Below the pieces are notes generated by a model. The model ran no database searches, was not told where the DNA came from, and was given only the letters and a program-made list of their open reading frames with translations. Positions 1 to 6,792 of a stretch of DNA of 21,698 nt are shown here, piece after piece. How positions within the stretch are numbered: the first letter of the stretch is position 1; every line of letters starts with the position of its first letter. Made by a program: the position numbers and the translations under genes. Origin of the DNA: CAZWEZ01 sp964632795 (GTDB taxonomy: Bacteria; Pseudomonadota; Alphaproteobacteria; Rhodospirillales; 2-02-FULL-58-16); the NCBI GenBank assembly GCA_964632795.1, contig CAZWEZ010000059.1, forward strand, positions 1 through 21,698. The letters run 5' to 3'.

Positions 1-56
1 CGAAAGCCTTGGAAAGCCGTCTCTATGGGTCATTATCAGTGCCCCTTGGTATTACC
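1..56. repeat. 56-bp direct repeat, left copy
   Basis: These 56 bases are identical to positions 19557-19612 in the same orientation; identity stops at 56/57 (attacc then ccgc here, attacc then tgtc in the other copy). The copy starts at the first base of the window, so it may extend further left. It forms the left edge of a truncated alpha/beta hydrolase. It carries no complete gene. It could be the end of an insertion sequence or MITE-like element, or an assembly-graph repeat at a contig end; the sequence alone does not decide. Confidence 0.9.
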
Positions 57-616
57 CCGCGGGACTGAACGACTGTGTCGCGGCGTGGACCTGGATGCTC
101 GCCTACGGACCGGCGGGCGAGGGCGTGCCCAGGGAGGTGTTCCTGGCCGGCGATTCGGCAGGCGGCAACCTCACTATGGCGCTGATGCTGCGCCTGAGGG
201 ACGAGGGCAGGAATCTCCCCAAGGCGGCCGCTGCCTTCTCTCCGACGACCGACTTCACCGGTTCGAGCCCGTCGATGACCGAACGCGCCCACCTTGATCC
301 CTCGATCGACCCCCAGATGGTGCCCTGGATCGCGAGCCTCTATGTCACCGACGGCACGCCCTTGACGCATCCTTACGTCTCGCCGGCTTTCGGTGACTTT
401 TCCGGCCTGCCGCCCTTCCTGGTCCATGCCGGCGAACGCGAGGTGCTGCATGATGACGGCAAACGTGTTGTCGAGAAGGCGAAGCAAGCGGGCGTCGACG
501 CGCGCTTCAAGACGCTGCCCGGGCTGATCCACACGACCGAATACTGGTGCCACTTCGTACCGGAGGGGCTTGCCTCGCTCATCGAGGTCGGCGCCTACCT
601 GAAGAGTCATGTCTGA
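2..616 (+). CDS. alpha/beta hydrolase (HSL/esterase family), 5'-truncated
   Basis: This is the C-terminal part of a hormone-sensitive-lipase-type carboxylesterase. The nucleophile motif GDSAGGN is at bases 149-169. The acid is probably one of the two Asp after EREVLH (about 451-456), and the catalytic His sits in GLIHTTEY (530-532). The family's upstream half, with the HGGG oxyanion-hole motif, is absent. The frame is open from base 2, but family-like sequence begins only at PAGLND, exactly where the 56-bp repeat ends (base 57). The first roughly 18 codons are therefore repeat sequence rather than esterase. The first in-frame ATG is at 95, inside the domain. I read it as a gene cut by an insertion or deletion at the repeat, or by an assembly join. 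It is probably non-functional as it stands, although the triad residues remain. Confidence 0.75.
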   Translation, partial: ESLGKPSLWVIISAPWYYPAGLNDCVAAWTWMLAYGPAGEGVPREVFLAGDSAGGNLTMALMLRLRDEGRNLPKAAAAFSPTTDFTGSSPSMTERAHLDPSIDPQMVPWIASLYVTDGTPLTHPYVSPAFGDFSGLPPFLVHAGEREVLHDDGKRVVEKAKQAGVDARFKTLPGLIHTTEYWCHFVPEGLASLIEVGAYLKSHV

Positions 617-819
617 GCTATCGGCCATGCGTGGACTGGACTGTACGGTTGTCACCATGAACTGAGGAACGTTCTCATGAGGGCCATGGAAATCTCAGGC
701 GCTTGGGGCGCAGCGGACGCGGGCGTTCAGCGGGCTTCAGTCCCATTACCTTTTCGAGGACCGTTATGGCCGTCCCGGCAAGGGTAAGGAACATATCCTT
801 TGTCAGATAAAATTCCGGC

Positions 820-1515
820 TCAGAAGCACTTTTCCCGCATCCTGTTGCAATAGGCGGAAAGATTCGACCGTTCAAGGCCATGCGCCTTTAAGGGGGTATC
901 CACCGGAACAAGAAGAATTGTGGCCAGCAGTCCGTAGACCGCGGCGTCCACGGAAGCCGGCGCGTCGCCAAGCATGTAGGGCTTATCCCCCAATATTTCC
1001 GAAATCGCCGTCAGGTCCGCGCATCCATGTGCATACACGTCTTCACGGCTATGGCGTCCCAATCCCTGAGCGTAGAGGTCTCTGCCCACCCGCTTGCGGA
1101 TCAGGTTCGGGACAAAGGCGCGAAGCGGCATCGGCATGGCCGAGAAGAAAGCAGCCTTGATTTGCGGCCAGCCGTTGGGATCGATCCAGCGTGAATAGAC
1201 GACGCACCAGTAGAGACTTTCCTCCGTCAGCCGCCTCAGGGCGTGGGCGGCGGCGCGTTGTCCGGCGTCCAGACCTTCGTCCAGGGGGTCGCCCCGGGTC
1301 TTCTTGAGATGTTCGATGATCAAGCCACTGTCGGCGACGATCTTATCGCCGTCGGCGATAAACGGAAGCTTGCCTTTGGGGGCCTTGCGCGGGTCGGTTT
1401 CGTAAACGGGCTCATAGTCCAAGCCGGTCAGGCGCAGATAGGTCTCCACCTTGAGGCAAAAGGGGCTCGGGCTGGGAAGCCCCCACAGGGGTGGAAACTG
1501 GTGCAGCTTGATCAT
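820..1515 (-). CDS. glutathione S-transferase-like protein, metaxin/Fax-type
   Basis: The 231-residue protein has an N-terminal thioredoxin-fold GST domain (about 1-75) beginning MIKLHQFPPLWGLPSPSPFC. It has the conserved cis-Pro in GKLPFI (P51) and the D-S pair in VADSGLIIEHL (62-63). An all-helical GST C-terminal domain follows, with the typical late stretch YMLGDAPASVDAAVYGLLA. The long spacer and the tryptophan- and proline-rich start resemble the failed-axon-connections/metaxin branch rather than classical detoxifying GSTs. The ATG at 1515 is chosen over one 23 codons upstream because the domain begins there. It is monocistronic and diverges from the serine hydrolase at 1693. Substrate and glutathione dependence cannot be told from sequence. 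Confidence 0.85.
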   Translation of the reverse strand: MIKLHQFPPLWGLPSPSPFCLKVETYLRLTGLDYEPVYETDPRKAPKGKLPFIADGDKIVADSGLIIEHLKKTRGDPLDEGLDAGQRAAAHALRRLTEESLYWCVVYSRWIDPNGWPQIKAAFFSAMPMPLRAFVPNLIRKRVGRDLYAQGLGRHSREDVYAHGCADLTAISEILGDKPYMLGDAPASVDAAVYGLLATILLVPVDTPLKAHGLERSNLSAYCNRMREKCF

Positions 1516-1692
1516 GGCGATGATCGCCTTTCTTCGTGAAATCGAGCGAAGGCCTGATTCTATACAAACCCCGCATATCCGCAAACGGGCGCTGGATATC
1601 CTTCACCAAGAAGTCTACACCGTGATCACCGTGCCTTTGCATTTGGGGCAGGCGACCAGACGCGACCTGTACTGTCAAAAGGAATAACCGCC

Positions 1693-2913
1693 ATGGCTCG
1701 AGACCGGGACCACGGGATCATGCAGGGGTTCCCGCCGCCGATCGACAGGCGGCCGACGCTCGCCAACTGGGACTCGCCGCCGTTCAACCGGTGGTCCTTC
1801 CAGCATGTGCGCGAGATCATGCCGACCGCCGAGGTGCGGTGCGCCCCGGGACCCGCGACGGCCTTCGAGGCGGCGCCGCGGGAGCTGACCGGGCTTCGCT
1901 TCGAGACCACCGACGGCCGCGACATCACGGTCGGGGAACTGCTCGACGAGACCCATACCGACGGCTTCCTGGTCCTCCACCGGGGGCGGCTGGTCTGCGA
2001 GCTCTATTTCAACGCCATGGAGCCCCACACCCTGCACCTGTCCCAATCGGTCTCCAAGTCGCTGGTCGGGGCGCTGGCGGGGATCCTGATCGGCCGGGGC
2101 GACCTCGATCGGCAAGCGCCGCTGAGCGACCACGTCCCCGAACTGGCCGGCTGCGGCTACGCCGACGCCACCTTGAGCCACCTCTTGGACATGCGCAGCG
2201 GGGTCCGGTTCTCCGAGGACTACGGGGTTGCCGATTCCGACGTCACCAGGGAGGAGATCGTCTGCGGCTGGAAGCCCCGGCCGCCCGACCTGCCCGAGGA
2301 CTTCCCGGACTCGCTCTGCGAGCTGATCCTGACCCTGCCCCGGGAACGCGACCACGGGGGGTCGTTCAAGTACCGCTCGATCGAGTCCGACGTCATCGGC
2401 TGGGTCCTCGAGCGGGCCTCCGGCACCCGGCTCGCCGAACTGATGAGCCGCGAGCTCTGGCAGCCGCTGGGGTGCGAGCGCGACGCCTGCTTCACGGTCG
2501 ATCGGGCCGGGTTCGCGGTGGCCGACGGCGGCTTCAACGCGACCTTGCGCGACTATGCCCGGTTCGGCCAGATGCACTGCGACGACGGCTTCTTCAACGG
2601 CCGCCAAGTCGTCCCCGCCGACTTCGTCGGCCAGACCCGGATCGGTGACCCGGACGTCTTCGACAGCCCCTACAAGACCTACTTCCCGCGTGGCGCCTAC
2701 CGCAACAATTTCTGGATCCGCGACGTCGACAAGGGCGACAAGGTCCAGTACACGGCCCGCGGCATATTCGGCCAGCTGATCTACATCGACCCCCCCCGTC
2801 GGCTGGTGGCGGTCAAGCTGTCGTCCTGGCCCGACTTCATCAACCCGACGTACCTTTTGGACACCCTGGCCGCCATCGACGCCATCGCCGAGACCCTCGA
2901 CCGGGACCGATGA
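1693..2913 (+). CDS. serine hydrolase, beta-lactamase/penicillin-binding-protein fold (class C-like)
   Basis: The 406-residue protein belongs to the family of class C beta-lactamases, EstB-like esterases and 6-aminohexanoate-dimer hydrolase. The nucleophile motif SxxK is SVSK at 119-122 (LSQSVSKSLVG). The second motif, YxS, is YRS at 227-229, and the third box is the degenerate ARG at 355-357 before IFGQLIYIDPPRRLVAV. No signal peptide is visible, so it is probably cytoplasmic, which argues against an antibiotic-resistance role and for an esterase or amidase. An AAAAGGA ribosome site ends nine bases before the ATG. It converges on mttB paralog 1 with only 38 bases between stops. It could release a betaine-type substrate from an ester or amide, but that is inference from position alone. 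Confidence 0.9.
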   Translation: MARDRDHGIMQGFPPPIDRRPTLANWDSPPFNRWSFQHVREIMPTAEVRCAPGPATAFEAAPRELTGLRFETTDGRDITVGELLDETHTDGFLVLHRGRLVCELYFNAMEPHTLHLSQSVSKSLVGALAGILIGRGDLDRQAPLSDHVPELAGCGYADATLSHLLDMRSGVRFSEDYGVADSDVTREEIVCGWKPRPPDLPEDFPDSLCELILTLPRERDHGGSFKYRSIESDVIGWVLERASGTRLAELMSRELWQPLGCERDACFTVDRAGFAVADGGFNATLRDYARFGQMHCDDGFFNGRQVVPADFVGQTRIGDPDVFDSPYKTYFPRGAYRNNFWIRDVDKGDKVQYTARGIFGQLIYIDPPRRLVAVKLSSWPDFINPTYLLDTLAAIDAIAETLDRDR

Positions 2914-2951
2914 GGCCTCGGATCGCGAGCCTGTCCGTCACCGGCATTCCC

Positions 2952-4523
2952 TTACCAGCGTCCGCCTTCGGCCCGCATCGCCAGGATCGGCAGGTGGATC
3001 GGGAAGCGGTCGCGGATCGCCGCGTCGGTCGCTGGGTCGATGTTGTCCGGGTAGTGGGTGGAGAGGATCTCGCGCACCCGTTCGCGGGCGCGCTGGCGGA
3101 TGTCGCGCGATCCGTCCTCCTCCCACTCGCCAGGCGGCGTGCGGTCGGCGAGCGTCGGGTAGAGGTATTCGGTCTCCATCAATTCCAGGGTCTGGGCGTT
3201 GCCCAGGAAGTGGCCGGGACCGTCGACCGCCTCCTTGATGACGTCGAACGACAGCGTCTGGTCGGTCACCTCGATACCCCGCACGGCGCGGGCGATGCTG
3301 CCCAGCATTTCGTTGTCGATCACCATGGCCTCGAACGACACCCCCATCAGGCTGCCCACCATGCCGGCCGATTCCCCGATGGTGTTGGCGCCGGCCGCCG
3401 CCGCCAGGGTCACGGTGATCCCCTTTTCGTAGCCCGCCTGGGCGTCGGGCATCTTGGAGTCCGTCATCCCGGCGCCGACGCTGCACGGCAGGTCGTAGAA
3501 CCTGGCCATCTGGGCGGCGGCGGCGGCAAGCACCGCCTCCTCGCCGCCGCCCCCGGTGAAGGATCCCGTCCTGAGGTCGGAGACGAACGGCCAGTTGCCG
3601 AACGTCATCGGGTGGCCCGGGCGCACCAGGTTGACCAGCAACAGGCCGGCCAGGGTCTCGGCGGTGTTCTGGACCAGCGCCCCGGCCAGGGCGGCCGGCG
3701 CGGTGGCGCCCGCCTGCGAGGCGACGATCACGGCGGTCGGGATGCCGCGCTGGGTGGCGGCGATGACCACCTCGCTGTTGTCGTCGCCGTAGGCCAGCGG
3801 CGAAACGACGGCGCAGCCGCCCGAGGAACAGAAGGGGCGCTTGAGGAACTCGCCCTCGCCGCCGGCGATGAGGTCGAGCATGGCGATCAGCTGGTCCATG
3901 TGTCCGGCCCTGCTGCAACTCATGCCGAAGCACTTTTTGGTGCCGGCGGCCGAGGCATAGGTCCGGTTGATGTCGAATTCGCGCAGGTCGGGGATTTCCG
4001 TCGCCACGACGATGTTGGAGAACCGGTGGATGTGTTCCAGGCGGTCGGTCAGGCGGGCCAGGTCGTACAGGTCGACCACGGTGGACGGCCGGTAGCGTCC
4101 GGTCTCGAAGTCGACCATGCTCACCGCCTCGCCGCCGATGGAGAAGTGCACCCGGGCGCCGCTGATGTCCAAGTCGTGGGCCGGATCGCGCGCCGGCAGG
4201 ACATAGTTCCGACCGGCGCCGGCGATCACGTCCTCGACCAGGGTATGGGGGAAATGCAGCCGCCCCTTGTCGTCGAGGGTGCATCCTCTGGCCAGCGCAC
4301 GTTCGCGCAACAGGGGCGGAGGGTTGCCCATGCCGATCTCGGCCAGCACGTCCAGCACCGTCCGATGGACGCGCTCCATGTCGTGTTCGCCGAGCGGCCG
4401 ATAGGTTCCGCCCGTCACCCCCGGGGCGACGGCGCCCGGTCCCGATTTACGCCGTGCGCCCCGCGCCGCGCGGCCTCCCGACCGTCTGACTTTGGGGATC
4501 GTCGCCTGTTCGAGTCCTGCCAT
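2952..4523 (-). CDS. MttB-family (trimethylamine/betaine) methyltransferase, paralog 1
   Basis: The 523-residue protein is of the MttB superfamily, TIM-barrel enzymes that move a methyl group from a methylated amine or betaine to a corrinoid protein. Family blocks are GRYRPSTVVDLYDLARLTDRL, RPFCSSGGCAVVSPL, NTAETLAGLLLVNLVRPGHP, SDLRTGSFTGGGGEEAVLAAA and GAGMTDSKMPDAQAGYEKG. The frame contains no amber codon, so this is a non-pyrrolysine member; characterised relatives of that type use glycine betaine, proline betaine, carnitine or butyrobetaine. The ATG at 4523 follows GAGAGGA; an upstream in-frame ATG at 4598 lacks such support. It lies 78 bases downstream of the SMP-30-like gene on the same strand. 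It is clearly paralogous to the protein at 11521-13101 over nearly its whole length. No corrinoid protein gene is nearby. Confidence 0.92.
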   Translation of the reverse strand: MAGLEQATIPKVRRSGGRAARGARRKSGPGAVAPGVTGGTYRPLGEHDMERVHRTVLDVLAEIGMGNPPPLLRERALARGCTLDDKGRLHFPHTLVEDVIAGAGRNYVLPARDPAHDLDISGARVHFSIGGEAVSMVDFETGRYRPSTVVDLYDLARLTDRLEHIHRFSNIVVATEIPDLREFDINRTYASAAGTKKCFGMSCSRAGHMDQLIAMLDLIAGGEGEFLKRPFCSSGGCAVVSPLAYGDDNSEVVIAATQRGIPTAVIVASQAGATAPAALAGALVQNTAETLAGLLLVNLVRPGHPMTFGNWPFVSDLRTGSFTGGGGEEAVLAAAAAQMARFYDLPCSVGAGMTDSKMPDAQAGYEKGITVTLAAAAGANTIGESAGMVGSLMGVSFEAMVIDNEMLGSIARAVRGIEVTDQTLSFDVIKEAVDGPGHFLGNAQTLELMETEYLYPTLADRTPPGEWEEDGSRDIRQRARERVREILSTHYPDNIDPATDAAIRDRFPIHLPILAMRAEGGRW

Positions 4524-4601
4524 GGTGTTCCTCTCGTGTTGGCACGCGACGCCAAAGTTACTGTCCCAGAATGTCTTGTCCCTGAAAAGGGGTACCAACG
4601 G

Positions 4602-5480
4602 TCAACCCGCGAAACGGCGCTCGGGCAGGCCCCGGAAGCCGGCGCCGCGAATGACCAAAAGCGCCCCGGCGTCGGGCGCGGTGGGGGCCGTGCCCCAATA
4701 CGGTATGCCGAGGGTGGTGACGAACAAAATGTCCAGGTCCGGGCCGCCGAACATGACGCTGCTGACGACGTGACCCGGAAGATCGAGCCGCCGGTCGATC
4801 GCGCCCTCGGGAGAGATGCGCAACACGCAGCCGTCGTCCCACTGCGCCGACCACACGAAACCGTCCGCGTCGACGGTGGCGCCGTCCGGGTTCAGGCCGC
4901 CGATCAGCACGCGCCCCGCGCCCACGTCGCCGGTGTCCGGATCATAGGGGAACGCTTCGATCTCCCGCATATCGCCGCGGCCCGTGACATAGAGGGTCCC
5001 GCCGTCGGGGCTGAAACACGGCCCATTGAAGCAGGCGAACCCGTCGAGCACCGACGTCACCGTCAGATCGGCGTCGAGGCGCAACATCGGGCACACCGGA
5101 CTCGGCTCGCGGTCGGTTCCGGCGCAGCCGTAGACTCCGCCGGAAACGAACCGGCCGACGGGATCGACCTTGCCGTCGTTGAACACGGTGTCGGCGACGC
5201 CGGCGAACGGCTCGGCGATGGTTTCGCATGCGCCGGTTTGCGGATCGAAGGCGTGGAACCCCGTGTCCATTGCCAGGATCAGGCCGCCGCCGAGCCTGAC
5301 GGCGAGGCTTCCGGCCTCCGCGCCCGGAAGCTCCCAGCGCCGCGTCGTTCGACCGACCCAGTCATGCCTCAACAGCGTCGGGGCCAGACTGTCGATCCAG
5401 TAGAGCGCCTGTTCACCGACATCCCACACGGGTCCTTCGCCGAGCCGGCAGCGGATGTCGCCGAGGACTTCGATGTCCAT
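4602..5480 (-). CDS. SMP-30/gluconolactonase/LRE-like protein
   Basis: The 292-residue six-bladed beta-propeller belongs to the SMP-30/regucalcin/gluconolactonase family, metal-dependent lactone hydrolases. The metal ligands of the family are conserved: E15 in LGEGPVWD, N152 in FNGPCFSPDG and D199 in NPDGATVDADG. The substrate-site FNDGKVDPVGRF block (100-111) is also present. The ATG at 5480 is preceded by an AAGGGGG ribosome site; an in-frame ATG at 5564 would add 28 residues lacking family character. It is the first gene of a minus-strand pair with mttB paralog 1 and diverges from the iron alcohol dehydrogenase. A lactonase could act on a hydroxy acid produced after side-chain oxidation, but the substrate is unknown. 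Confidence 0.9.
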   Translation of the reverse strand: MDIEVLGDIRCRLGEGPVWDVGEQALYWIDSLAPTLLRHDWVGRTTRRWELPGAEAGSLAVRLGGGLILAMDTGFHAFDPQTGACETIAEPFAGVADTVFNDGKVDPVGRFVSGGVYGCAGTDREPSPVCPMLRLDADLTVTSVLDGFACFNGPCFSPDGGTLYVTGRGDMREIEAFPYDPDTGDVGAGRVLIGGLNPDGATVDADGFVWSAQWDDGCVLRISPEGAIDRRLDLPGHVVSSVMFGGPDLDILFVTTLGIPYWGTAPTAPDAGALLVIRGAGFRGLPERRFAG

Positions 5481-5563
5481 GCCGCCCCCTTCTCGTACCA
5501 GCCTTAAGCGTACATCACGACCGCCAACGGTCATAAAAAGAGTCAACAACCCATTTTTGAGCA

Positions 5564-5581
5564 ATTATAGTTAACAATAAT
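5564..5581. promoter_or_regulatory. 18-bp near-perfect palindrome in divergent promoter region
   Basis: The sequence attatagttaacaataat equals its own reverse complement at 16 of 18 positions, centred on GTTAAC. It sits in the AT-rich 127-base gap between the divergent SMP-30/mttB1 and alcohol dehydrogenase/proW/proX transcription units, 27 bases before the ADH start. The minus strand reads a perfect TATAAT inside it (5569-5564), although no good -35 lies at the right distance. This is what an operator for a dimeric repressor or activator controlling both directions would look like. No regulator gene is in the window. Confidence 0.45.
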
Positions 5582-5607
5582 CTTGGCATGATTCTGGGGA
5601 GGGAAAC

Positions 5608-6792
5608 ATGCTTCCGGCTTCGCCGGACGTTCTCCAGCATTCGGATTGGAGTTATCCGATCGCCATCCATTACGGTCCCGGGCGGCTGTCCGAGATCGCC
5701 GGGAAGTGCCGCGACGCGAACATTACCCGGCCCCTGGTGGTTACGGATAAGGGGTGCGCCGATCTTCCCTTCGTGCAGCGCACGCTCGAGTTCCTGGAAA
5801 CCGACGGCTTGGCGGCGAAACTGTTTTGCGATGTCGATCCCAATCCGACCGACAGCAACGTCGCCGACGGCGTCGAGGCGTTCCGCGCCAGCCGATCGGA
5901 CGGCGTCGTCGCCCTGGGCGGTGGCAGCGGCATGGACGCCGGGAAGGGAATCGCCCTCACCGCCCATATCGGGGCCGACAAGCTGTGGACGCTGGATTAC
6001 CTGAACCCAAATCCGCCGAGCCTGGCGGACGGCGACACCGCCCCGTTCCTGTGCGTACCGACGACGTCGGGAACCGGGGCGGAGACCGAAAGCACGACCA
6101 TGCTGACGGACACCTCGGAGCAGGTGAAGAAATGCATCTGGCATCCGGACCGGCACCCGGCGGCGGCCATTCTGGATCCGGAAAACACCGTCGGACTGCC
6201 GCCCGATCTGACGGCGTGGACCGGTTGCGACGCCCTGGTCCATGCCCTGGAGGCCTATTTCGTCGTCGACTTCCATCCGCTGTGCGACGCCGCCGCTTTG
6301 CAGGCGCTACGGATGATCCCCCCGGCCCTGCCCCGCGCCCATCGGGACGGTGGGGACCTGGAAGCGCGCGGCGCGATGCAGGTCGGTTCGTGCCTGGCCG
6401 GGATCGCGTTCCTCAAGGGGTTGGGCATCGTCCACGTCATCAGCCACACCATCGGCGCGATGATGAATACCCAGCACGGCCTGACCAACGCCATCCTTCT
6501 GCCCGCGGTCCTCAGATTCAACCGCCCGGCGATCGAGCACAAGATCGCGGACGTGGCCAATGCCATGGGTTTCGATGGGACCTCGTTCGAGGCTTTCCAT
6601 GACGACATCGTCCGTTTTTTGGAAAACCTGGGAATCCCCGACAACCTGAAGGCCGTCGGCGTCACCGGGGATTGCATCGGACATGTCGCCGACAGCGCCC
6701 CGACGGACTCGTGCTTTGCTACAAATCCACGGCAGGCATCCCGCGAAGACATCGCGGGGCTGGTTACGGAGTGTCTCGAGAAAGCATGGTGA
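5608..6792 (+). CDS. iron-containing alcohol dehydrogenase
   Basis: The 394-residue group III NAD(P)-dependent alcohol dehydrogenase interconverts an alcohol and an aldehyde. The nucleotide-binding motif is GGGSGMDAGK (104-113), and PTTSGTGAE (151-159) is the usual following block. The four iron ligands fit FucO spacing: D208 and H212 in TGCDALVHALEAY, H276 in GIVHVISH and H290 in NTQHG, with 14 residues between the last two as in FucO. A strong GGGAGGG site lies just before the ATG. The gene ends by overlapping the permease start (ATGGTGA, 6786-6792), so the two are translationally coupled. In this setting it probably handles an alcohol or aldehyde from the imported compound; 4-hydroxybutyrate or lactaldehyde-type activities are alternatives. 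Confidence 0.93.
   Translation: MLPASPDVLQHSDWSYPIAIHYGPGRLSEIAGKCRDANITRPLVVTDKGCADLPFVQRTLEFLETDGLAAKLFCDVDPNPTDSNVADGVEAFRASRSDGVVALGGGSGMDAGKGIALTAHIGADKLWTLDYLNPNPPSLADGDTAPFLCVPTTSGTGAETESTTMLTDTSEQVKKCIWHPDRHPAAAILDPENTVGLPPDLTAWTGCDALVHALEAYFVVDFHPLCDAAALQALRMIPPALPRAHRDGGDLEARGAMQVGSCLAGIAFLKGLGIVHVISHTIGAMMNTQHGLTNAILLPAVLRFNRPAIEHKIADVANAMGFDGTSFEAFHDDIVRFLENLGIPDNLKAVGVTGDCIGHVADSAPTDSCFATNPRQASREDIAGLVTECLEKAW

Noticed and set aside
675..881. 68-codon minus-strand frame after the GST gene
   Set aside because: Overlaps the GST C-terminus, and no family or convincing ribosome site is seen. The 617-819 gap is left without a gene.
2910..5507. 865-codon open frame on the plus strand
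   Set aside because: It runs antisense to the MttB and SMP-30 genes, both with strong family motifs. The composition (rich in R, G, H, D, V) is typical of the mirror frame in high-GC coding DNA.
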